Notes under the pieces: model-generated
Seen by the model: the letters and a program-made list of their open reading frames with translations, nothing else
What the model was told of the DNA's origin: nothing
Databases searched by the model: none
Program-made: the position numbers and the translations under genes
In this document: one piece after another, positions 6,939 through 12,699 of the stretch
Position numbering within the stretch: position 1 is the stretch's first letter
Layout: every line of letters starts with the position of its first letter
NCBI GenBank assembly: GCA_013139395.1
Contig: WTAX01000176.1
Span: forward strand, 1-12,699
Direction of reading: 5' to 3'
Length of the DNA: 12,699 bases
Origin: Gammaproteobacteria bacterium
GTDB lineage: Bacteria; Pseudomonadota; Gammaproteobacteria; GRL18

Positions 6939-9576
6939 AAAAAATAATAGAGCACTGTTGTATCGTTCCAGCTGGCGTTATTACTTAAAGCGTCCTCTGC
7001 ATTTATTGTTTTCTGTCTTAGGGGTCGCTCTGGGTGTTGCGCTTGTTGTGGGCATTGATATGGCGAGTGACAGTGCTCGTCAGGGCTTTTCACTATCAAG
7101 CCAGTCAATTACGGGGAAGGCCAGTCATCGAATTATTAGTTCTGAGTATGTGTTGCCGGAATCAATTTATGTGCAATTACGAAATGAGCTTGGCCTGAGA
7201 AAAGTGGCTCCGTTAATAAAACAAACTGTCCAGTTTAATACCCATGATAATACCCGGGTTGATGTCCAGCTCATTGGTCTTGACCCTTTTAGTGAAGCTG
7301 AAATACGAACCTGGCAGCAGGGAATCATGGAGTCACTGCCGAACGGTGGTTTACAACGCTTGTTGACGGAAGCAAATACGATATTGGTGGAAGCTGGTTT
7401 CTTAAAACAATATCATTTGCGCGTGGGCGATCAAATTTCATTGACCCTCACTAAACAAGAGAATGAACAAGAGCACCAATTGTTGATCATTGGCTTTTTT
7501 AATGCACCAGAGACTTTCCAGACACAATTAAAAAACTGGCTGATCAGTGACATCAGTAGCGTTCAGGAATTATTAAACTTACAGGGGGCTGTCAGTCAGA
7601 TTGATTTGCTGCTTGATGCAGATAATGCAGGTAAAATTGAGCAAATCAAACAGTTTTTACCTGAGGGGGTTCAGCTGGTTAAAGTAGATGAACATGCTAA
7701 AGCAATCACTCGATTAAGTCAGTCCTTTGAATTAAATCTGATAGCTTTAAGCTTTTTAGGCCTGCTGGTGGCAATGTTTTTAATCTATAATACGATGATG
7801 TTTTCAGTGGTTCACAGAAGAGATTTGCTGGCACGAATGAGAGTGCTGGGCGTTAGTCGTAAAGAACTGTTTCAATTGGTGCTTGTTGAAGCCTTTTTTA
7901 TTGCGCTTCTTGCAACAGGGGCAGGCTTAATTATGGGAATTGGGCTAGCCCATATTTTATTATATTTTGTGACCCGAACGATTAATGATCTCTATTATGT
8001 TCTGCAAGTAACTCAATTACACTGGAGTTATATCATCCTGTTTAAGGCTTTAGCTCTTGGTGTTGGTGCGACATTGTTATCAGCATTAATGCCAGCATTT
8101 GAAGCAGCTTACACTCGTCCTGTCATGGCTTTACAACGCAGTAATCTTGAAAATAAAATCAATCGATGGAGTCACTGGTTTGTTTTGCCTGGACTATTGG
8201 CTTGTCTGCTGGTTTATTGGCTGCTTAAAGTACAGGTTGACGATCAGAACAGCGGCATGCTTATCGGTTTTGCCTCTGTGTTTATCTCAATTGCGGCGTT
8301 TATTTGTCTGTTACCTTTTATGAGTCGCTATCTGCTGGCGTTATTAGCTATTGTTATGAAACACCTCTTTAAATTACCCGGTAAAATTGCTGTAAATAAT
8401 ATTGTCCGCTCATTTAGTCGCAGTATTGTTGCTATTGCAGCCTTAACCATAGCAGTCTCTTCAGCATTGGGGATCGGGATTATGGTGGAGAGTTTTCGTT
8501 TTACGGTAGATGATTGGTTATCGGGCTATCTTAAAGCAGATTATTTTATTAGTTCTCAGAATAATAATACGTCTTCTCAGGTAACAGCTTTGCTGGAACC
8601 CTTTGATAAACAATTAATATCCAATTTATCCCAGCTGTCCGGACTTGACTATCTCAGTAGTGTTCAGAAAGTACGTTTTTTTATTGATGGTCAATACCAT
8701 CATTTGAATGTGTTTGATATTCCTATGAAAAGCTTTAGTGCCTTTCATTTTAAAGAAGGTAATGCTTCCTCTGCACAAAAAGCCTGGCTTGATGAGGATG
8801 CGGTGATTATTTCAGAGCCCTATGCTTATCGGCATGGTTTATCAGTCGGTGATAATATTTATTTGCCAGTCAACCAAATTGGTAAAAATCCAGAAAAAAA
8901 TATCCTCCATCAGGCATTTAAAGTGGTCGGTATCTATTATCACTATGGTTCTGAACAAGGTGTGATTAATATGAATAGAACGACTTACGATCGACATTGG
9001 ACATCTAAAAAATTGAATACCCTCGGGCTTTATCTGTCGAGTGACATTTTGCATGATCAGCGTAAACGTGAGCAGTTTGAAAAGCAGCTACAGGTACTTA
9101 TTAGTGGCAAGTCATTGCACTTTATTTCTAAACAGAACCTGCATAAAAAATCGCTGATAATTTTTGATCGTACGTTCAAAATCACCAATGTGCTTAAATT
9201 GTTAGTTATTTTAGTATCATTTGTGGGTATTCTTACCGCCTTGATGGCCATTGAACTGGAACGCAGCAGAGAATTTGCCATACTTCGTGCCACCGGGCTT
9301 ACCGGGAAACAATTATCAATACTGGTTTATATCGAAACATTAACGATGGGGATTGTGGCTGCTGTTTTAGCCATGCCCATGGGAATTGTCCTGGCCTATC
9401 TGTTAATTGAAGTTATTAACTACCGCTCATTTGGATGGTCTATTCAATATATTCTTCCCTGGAGTGAATTTGCCATGGCCGGAGGACTGGCGATTCTGGC
9501 TGCTTTGCTGGCTGCTGTCTATCCTGCCTGGCATTTGAGTAGAACCCGACCTGCTTTAGCTTTGAGAGGAGAGTAA
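6928..9576 (+). CDS. Fused FtsX-family ABC permease (AttF-AttG / YbbP-like)
   Basis: 882-aa inner-membrane protein with two FtsX/MacB-type permease modules in one chain. Module 1: TM near 24-45, a periplasmic domain to about 265, then TMs near 268-292, 313-347 and 365-390. Two linking TMs lie near 416-434 and 445-475. Module 2: TM near 499-522, a periplasmic domain to about 750, then TMs near 752-775, 797-830 and 842-868. This ten-helix plan matches E. coli YbbP. In AttEFGH systems the modules can be two genes, so this is an F-G fusion or the single-chain form. Members of this superfamily do not simply import solutes; MacB and LolCDE do mechanical work on periplasmic or lipid substrates. The substrate here is unknown. 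ATG 6928 overlaps the ATPase gene and has AAGGTG upstream. Four bases after its start of coupling with the next gene come only at the 3' end, where attH begins three bases past the stop. Confidence 0.9.
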   Translation: MQLRKNNRALLYRSSWRYYLKRPLHLLFSVLGVALGVALVVGIDMASDSARQGFSLSSQSITGKASHRIISSEYVLPESIYVQLRNELGLRKVAPLIKQTVQFNTHDNTRVDVQLIGLDPFSEAEIRTWQQGIMESLPNGGLQRLLTEANTILVEAGFLKQYHLRVGDQISLTLTKQENEQEHQLLIIGFFNAPETFQTQLKNWLISDISSVQELLNLQGAVSQIDLLLDADNAGKIEQIKQFLPEGVQLVKVDEHAKAITRLSQSFELNLIALSFLGLLVAMFLIYNTMMFSVVHRRDLLARMRVLGVSRKELFQLVLVEAFFIALLATGAGLIMGIGLAHILLYFVTRTINDLYYVLQVTQLHWSYIILFKALALGVGATLLSALMPAFEAAYTRPVMALQRSNLENKINRWSHWFVLPGLLACLLVYWLLKVQVDDQNSGMLIGFASVFISIAAFICLLPFMSRYLLALLAIVMKHLFKLPGKIAVNNIVRSFSRSIVAIAALTIAVSSALGIGIMVESFRFTVDDWLSGYLKADYFISSQNNNTSSQVTALLEPFDKQLISNLSQLSGLDYLSSVQKVRFFIDGQYHHLNVFDIPMKSFSAFHFKEGNASSAQKAWLDEDAVIISEPYAYRHGLSVGDNIYLPVNQIGKNPEKNILHQAFKVVGIYYHYGSEQGVINMNRTTYDRHWTSKKLNTLGLYLSSDILHDQRKREQFEKQLQVLISGKSLHFISKQNLHKKSLIIFDRTFKITNVLKLLVILVSFVGILTALMAIELERSREFAILRATGLTGKQLSILVYIETLTMGIVAAVLAMPMGIVLAYLLIEVINYRSFGWSIQYILPWSEFAMAGGLAILAALLAAVYPAWHLSRTRPALALRGE

Positions 9577-9579
9577 GGA

Positions 9580-10758
9580 ATGAAATTTCAGCGTTTGCAG
9601 TGGTTCGTATTGTTGACTTTTTCTTACTGTGCTTGTGATGCATCGAGTCCCTTGCCTATGAACTCTATTTCGATGAAGAACATATTAGGGGAGCAGGATT
9701 CCGGCCAGGAAAATCATTTTAAACAGGCGCTGAAACCCAGAGCATTTCAGTTCCCTCGTGATCACCTGGCACACCAGGCTTATAAAACGGAATGGTGGTA
9801 CTTGTCAGGTAATATCAACACTGATAGTTCGAATAAATCTGCTAGTACACGAAAATTTGCTTATCAATTTACTTTATTCCGCTTTGCTCTGCATCCAGAA
9901 AAAATATCACTAAATAAGTCTGCCTGGCGCAGCAGTAATATCTATATGGCACATGCTGCATTGACTGATGTAAAAAACCATAAAGTTTATCAACGGGAAC
10001 GATTTAGTCGTGATGGCCTGGCTCTTGCTGGTGCCGGGAAAAATGAGAATGGTTTTTTGCGCTTTTGGCTGAATGACTGGCAGATGCAATCGATGCTTAG
10101 TGATCAGTTGTTTCCTTTGACGTTAGTTATCGAGGATGAGGAATTTTCTTTGAATCTGCAGCTGGAACCTGTTAAACCACTAGTGCTACAAGGTAATCAG
10201 GGTTTAAGTCAAAAAAGCAGCAGGCATGCTTCGTATTATTACTCCTATACACGTCTGGCAAGCAAGGGAAATATAAGGGTAGGGAATAAGACTTATGAAG
10301 TGTCTGGTGACAGCTGGTTTGATCGTGAGTGGTCAACATCCAGCCTTGGTGAAAACCAGCAGGGTTGGGACTGGTTTGCATTGCATCTTGATGATGGCAG
10401 TGATTTGATGATCTATCAGATGCGTAAAAAGGATGGCGTAAAAGACATTTTTTCCAGTGGTATTCTGGTCGATTCGCAGGGAAATCATGAAATGTTACAG
10501 GCACAGGAATTTCAACTTAAGGCCGGTGAATTTTGGCAAAGTCCTGTCAGCGGCATTCGCTATCCAATCAGCTGGGATATTCTCATCCCCAAAAAAAATA
10601 TTAAATTAACCGTTTCGACTCTGGTTAAACAACAGGAATGGAGTAAAGCAGGAGGCTTTTCATTCAATTATTGGGAAGGAAGCATTGAAGTGAATGGTTC
10701 AAAAAATCAACAACCCATATCAGGTTCAGGATATCTGGAAATGACAGGCTATGATTAA
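9580..10758 (+). CDS. AttH/CrtC-family lipocalin-like exported protein
   Basis: 392 aa. The N-terminus (MKFQRLQWFVLLTFSYCACD) is an export signal. Cys near 19 could be lipidated, but the lipobox is weak. The family hallmark EWWYLSGNI lies near residue 71. FAYQFTLFRFAL follows, then HAALTDV and FSRDGLALAG, and the long GDSWFDREWSTS block near 243 with QGWDWFALHLDDGSDLMIYQ. Together these mark the two-lobed AttH/CrtC fold (hydroxyneurosporene-synthase-like). In phototrophs CrtC hydrates carotenoids. Non-phototrophic members beside ABC genes are called AttH and probably handle or carry a lipophilic substrate. A strong AGGAGAGTAAGG precedes ATG 9580, three bases after the permease stop, so this is the last gene of the operon. 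The protein likely works in the periplasm or outer envelope with the permease. The biochemical role is not proven. Confidence 0.88.
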   Translation: MKFQRLQWFVLLTFSYCACDASSPLPMNSISMKNILGEQDSGQENHFKQALKPRAFQFPRDHLAHQAYKTEWWYLSGNINTDSSNKSASTRKFAYQFTLFRFALHPEKISLNKSAWRSSNIYMAHAALTDVKNHKVYQRERFSRDGLALAGAGKNENGFLRFWLNDWQMQSMLSDQLFPLTLVIEDEEFSLNLQLEPVKPLVLQGNQGLSQKSSRHASYYYSYTRLASKGNIRVGNKTYEVSGDSWFDREWSTSSLGENQQGWDWFALHLDDGSDLMIYQMRKKDGVKDIFSSGILVDSQGNHEMLQAQEFQLKAGEFWQSPVSGIRYPISWDILIPKKNIKLTVSTLVKQQEWSKAGGFSFNYWEGSIEVNGSKNQQPISGSGYLEMTGYD

Positions 10759-10762
10759 ATTA

Positions 10763-10927
10763 TTGTAACTATTCAGTGAGTATTTCTAATTACTAGTGTT
10801 AAGCCTATGGTCACTCATTTTTCTAACTTTGACTTTCTGTTACGAGATGTCGCTACGCTCAGACAATCAAAGTCAGAAAAATAAGCAACCACAGGCTTTT
10901 TGTAAATAACATGCTGAATAGTTACAA
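10763..10927. repeat. 165-bp imperfect palindromic element after the ABC operon
   Basis: Ends are TTGTAACTATTCAG (10763-10776) and its exact inverted copy CTGAATAGTTACAA (10914-10927). Further in, AGCCT..GG and ATTTTTCT-ACTTTGA recur inverted (around 10802-10835 and 10869-10898), so the whole unit folds on itself. Outside the terminal GTAAC the flanks read AAATTATT and AAATCATT, a possible but imperfect 8-bp duplication. It has no ORF of note. It starts four bases after the attH stop and could serve as its transcription end. Its ends differ from those of the other two palindromic elements in the window. Confidence 0.65.
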
Positions 10928-11010
10928 ATCATTTAGGTTTTAAAGCAAGCTCAATGGCAATAGTTTTATTTACCTTGATGAACGTTTATAATACGTAAAA
11001 GTTTTCCAAT

Positions 11011-11079
11011 ATGAAATGTTTAAGAATTTTATTAGTCATAAATCTGATTTTTCCTGTGCTATTTTTAGTGTCAAATTAA
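11011..11079 (+). CDS. Possible 22-aa hydrophobic peptide
   Basis: The ATG-initiated frame reads MKCLRILLVINLIFPVLFLV then SN and stop, a basic start plus a single membrane-length helix. A perfect TATAAT (10988-10993) lies upstream, with a poor -35. No Shine-Dalgarno is visible. It could be a small membrane peptide or toxin-like product, or simply chance in AT-rich DNA. Confidence 0.2.
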   Translation: MKCLRILLVINLIFPVLFLVSN

Positions 11080-11099
11080 CTATAATATGTTGAATTAAA

Positions 11100-11143
11100 A
11101 TGAAAAAAATAAAGGTTCTTTTCGTGTGTATGGGCAATATATG
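11100..11143 (+). pseudogene. 5' stub of a low-molecular-weight protein tyrosine phosphatase gene
   Basis: ATG at 11100 gives MKKIKVLFVCMGNI and then a TGA. The string VLFVCMGNI is the conserved N-terminus of low-molecular-weight tyrosine phosphatases, in which the P-loop continues NICRSPTA. Similarity stops exactly inside the Cys codon: AATATATG is kept and the next base diverges. The catalytic Cys10 is present but the P-loop arginine and all the rest are lost, so this is a dead remnant. In Pseudomonas the intact gene follows ycaR-kdsB, so the stub is probably the torn end of the lpxK cluster. An AT-rich stretch with TATAAT at 11081-11086 precedes it. Confidence 0.65.
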
Positions 11144-11174
11144 ACTTTTAAGCCATGTCTAAGTTTGCAGGGTG

Positions 11175-11200
11175 TTTGTGTGTACTTTTGTGTGTACTTT
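11175..11200 (+). repeat. 12-bp tandem repeat resembling integrase arm sites
   Basis: TTTGTGTGTACTTT occurs at 11175-11188 and again at 11187-11200, identical with a 12-bp period. Short tandem blocks of the form GTG-G/T-GTAC-T/A are common near tyrosine-recombinase attachment sites of genomic islands. Here they begin 31 bp after the broken phosphatase stub. No integrase gene is seen in the window, so the site meaning is inference. Confidence 0.45.
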
Positions 11201-11221
11201 GGTTTGTGAAAAGTTAAAAAG

Positions 11222-11419
11222 AGCCTGTTCCTGGTAAAATATCAGCATCTATTTCTTATCAAAGAAACAATCTTGGACGACTTGCTCAAAGACAACGAAT
11301 TCGCGCAATTTATATTTAATTCTTATCACAATGAATTATCCAAAGAATAAGCTCTTCACGAAGTGACCAAATCTTTCAGGGATTATCTGCTGGCAATGGA
11401 AACGTTCATAGACCACTAG
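11222..11419 (+). pseudogene. Degenerate reading frame with an internal stop, family unknown
   Basis: One plus-strand frame reads through ILDDLLKDNEFAQFIFNSYH and NELSKE, hits TAA at 11348-11350, then continues in the same frame as ALHEVTKSFRDYLLAMETFI to a TAG ending at 11419. It has a protein-like mix of residues on both sides of the stop but no start codon with a ribosome binding site. I do not recognise it. It may be a remnant, or chance. Confidence 0.2.
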
Positions 11420-11471
11420 CAGTATGTGTGTAGGCACTATCTGGTTCGGTTGTACCCTAAAATATACTGCA

Positions 11472-11505
11472 TAAATTCAAAGGCTCATAAGAACCTTTGA
11501 ATTTA
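11472..11505. terminator. Perfect 12-bp stem, possible bidirectional terminator
   Basis: TAAATTCAAAGG (11472-11483) and CCTTTGAATTTA (11494-11505) pair without mismatch around a 10-nt loop, which can add TC/GA pairs. The outer stem is A/T-rich and no clean U-tract follows on either strand. It lies 58 bp beyond the stop of the minus-strand SRAP-like gene, where a terminator would be expected. Confidence 0.4.
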
Positions 11506-11562
11506 AGTTACCAATGCAAACTTCGACTCTAAACATCTATTTTTTTGACTTTACCACTGCAA

Positions 11563-11932
11563 TCACTGCCCAATAACCCTCGGCCACCGATCATGAATCT
11601 GTCTTTTTAACTGGTCAGGCTCAACAGTAACCACGTAAATCCTCTTTTCATCATTATAGTGTGCCACCAATCCCTGAATAAACAAACCAGCGTGATTTCT
11701 CCATAAAGGCATCGACAGCAATTTTCACCGGTTGTGGATGAACGTATTCCCACTTTCCAGTATTTATTGAATCCAGTCTTGCCCAGCCACCCAAAGGTAA
11801 ATTCCCTTCCTGTTCTTTTCTTCGTCCCCAGGGTAATAGTGAGATATTGCTATCTTTCATAAGAATGGGTAACTGAGCTTGAGGGTTGGGGAAGTAAACC
11901 TTCACTGTTTTGTATCGAACGCCGCTGCACAT
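11563..11932 (-). pseudogene. Frameshifted SRAP-like (MCSG-type) protein gene
   Basis: ATG at 11932 opens MCSGVRYKTVKVYFPNPQAQ, with LPWGRR near 33 and LPLGGWARLDSI near 45, then PVKIAVDAFMEKSRWF. The frame then breaks and stops after 92 residues. Shifting one base after 11684 restores FIQGLVAHYNDEKRIYVVTV, EPDQL and HDRWPRVIGQ, ending at TGA 11563. From memory, related proteins of about 150-160 aa carry five or six more residues between the WF and the FIQGL, so a small out-of-frame deletion probably caused the break. I place it by resemblance near SRAP (YedK/HMCES) proteins, whose catalytic Cys is residue 2, as here. SRAP proteins crosslink abasic DNA. The subfamily assignment is from memory and uncertain; the frameshift is seen directly. 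Confidence 0.65.
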
Positions 11933-12179
11933 GTTTTGTACCTGAGATTATGGATTATACTTTAGATTTATATTAGGTCAGGAGGCATATTTTTTGATTG
12001 GGTAATACCAACGAGCAGTCAGTCAGAGATACACTGCTGAACGGCAGTTTTGTGGTGAAAGCAGACTCTCAGGATTTATGTGGAACAGGCTCTTCATCAG
12101 CAATTCCTGCCCTTCGCACAACGACAAAAAATCGCGAGGGCAAACCAATAACGTGGTTGTTTAAGTGCTTGCGGATAAG
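11933..12179. other. Stretch without a supportable gene
   Basis: No frame on either strand has both a credible start and a recognisable product. Protein-like fragments appear, such as VEQALHQQFLPFAQRQKIAR followed by ANQ and a stop on the plus strand, but none could be named. It may hold more gene remnants. Base composition rises toward higher GC near 12050. Confidence 0.5.
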
Positions 12180-12699
12180 TTATGCAGTTTTCTTCCGCCT
12201 GTAACCGATCCCGGCCAATCCGAGGCCCATTAGCAAGAGGGTAGTGGGTTCAGGGATCGCGGAAATCTCAATGCCATCAAAGAATCCTCGAACACCCCCT
12301 GTTACCTCGCTGACCTCAAAACTTACTGTGTAAGTACCAGAGATAGGGGCTATCCACGACCAATCAGTCCAAAGGATTGGTCCTGCACACCCAGGAGCGA
12401 TCGCTGTTACTTCGCCAGGAGTGGCGATCACTGTTCCAACGGAATCTCTAACTGTAACGCTAGCAGATTTACTATCCAGACCAAAAAAGCACTGTAATAC
12501 AGAATCTCCTTCTAAGCCTACCCATCCACTTAATATTTGCCCAGCATTTACTACACCTGTTTGTTCGAGTATAGAATTGTTGTCACTGAGCTTTAAAAAG
12601 TAGGATCCATCCTGTGGAGACCATGTAGCTCCTGTCCCAGAGAATCCGGTCAGAACCTCTGCATTTGAGGTATCACCCGACCATCCTGAGAGATCACCC
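12180..12699 (-). CDS. PEP-CTERM sorting-domain protein, N-terminus beyond the window
   Basis: The minus-strand frame is open from the right edge to TAA at 12180, giving 172 visible residues. The visible start reads GDLSGWSGDTSN, as in beta-sandwich exported proteins with GDLxGW openings. The middle is rich in Gly, Ser and Thr (ISGTYTVSFEVSEVTGGVRG). The end is a classic PEP-CTERM signal: IPEPTTLLLMGLGLAGIGYR then RKKTA. This has the Pro-Glu-Pro motif, one membrane helix and a basic tail. Such proteins are sorted by an exosortase (EpsH/XrtA type) and tied to exopolysaccharide production. Two cysteines are visible. GTG at 12431 is only an internal codon. The region is visibly richer in GC than the left 10 kb. 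Ligand and role are unknown. Confidence 0.85.
   Translation of the reverse strand, partial: GDLSGWSGDTSNAEVLTGFSGTGATWSPQDGSYFLKLSDNNSILEQTGVVNAGQILSGWVGLEGDSVLQCFFGLDSKSASVTVRDSVGTVIATPGEVTAIAPGCAGPILWTDWSWIAPISGTYTVSFEVSEVTGGVRGFFDGIEISAIPEPTTLLLMGLGLAGIGYRRKKTA

Noticed and set aside
10172-10504. A 110-codon minus-strand frame within attH
   Set aside because: Shadow of the AttH/CrtC-type gene; its composition is not protein-like and it has no start signal.
11998-12204. A 68-codon plus-strand frame starting at TTG
   Set aside because: No recognisable domain, poor start context, and its 3' end overlaps the end of the PEP-CTERM gene on the other strand.
12421-12603. A 60-codon plus-strand frame
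   Set aside because: It is antisense to the PEP-CTERM gene, whose minus-strand frame is open throughout and clearly real.
1-12699. CRISPR array, tRNA or rRNA genes
   Set aside because: No regularly spaced repeats were seen, and no cloverleaf or conserved rRNA blocks were recognised on either strand.

Overview
The window looks like chromosomal DNA of an AT-rich gammaproteobacterium. The left part holds a conserved gammaproteobacterial gene order (comEC, exbB, exbD, lpxK, ycaR). There is a LexA box of the gammaproteobacterial type (CTGT-N8-ACAG), a cyclic-di-GMP class I (GEMM-I) riboswitch and a PEP-CTERM surface protein. LpxK means a Gram-negative cell that makes lipid A. The species cannot be named from the sequence.

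Layout. 2-2374: comEC, which runs off the left edge. 2389-2540: an imperfect inverted-repeat element. 2585-4884: exbB, exbD, lpxK and ycaR in one direction, closed by a likely terminator at 4917-4946. 5002-5469, minus strand: a small secreted protein of unknown function whose long leader carries a c-di-GMP-I riboswitch (5661-5740). 5846-5873: a LexA box and a -10 element facing right, followed by a 14-bp tandem duplication and a 199-bp MITE-like element (5970-6168) flanked by ATAAT direct repeats. 6234-10758: a tight three-gene operon of ABC ATPase, large fused FtsX-type permease and AttH/CrtC-type lipocalin-like protein. This matches the AttEFGH type of transporter, with F and G fused. 10763-10927: a second inverted-repeat element, just after the operon.

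From about 10930 to 12180 the sequence looks like a gene graveyard. It holds a 14-codon 5' stub of a low-molecular-weight tyrosine phosphatase gene, a 12-bp tandem repeat that resembles integrase arm sites, a degenerate reading frame, a strong hairpin, and a frameshifted SRAP-like gene (minus strand). From 12180 to the right edge, on the minus strand, lies the C-terminal part of a PEP-CTERM protein in visibly more GC-rich DNA.

How it fits together. In Pseudomonas the same envelope cluster continues ycaR-kdsB-LMW-PTP-murB. Here kdsB is absent and only the start of the phosphatase remains, about 6.2 kb after ycaR, so the conserved cluster seems to have been broken by insertion and rearrangement. 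The most interesting spot is the 5470-6233 regulatory region. Facing left it has a c-di-GMP riboswitch over a secreted protein of unknown function. Facing right it has an SOS-type operator that could drive the ABC transporter operon through a leader now interrupted by a MITE.
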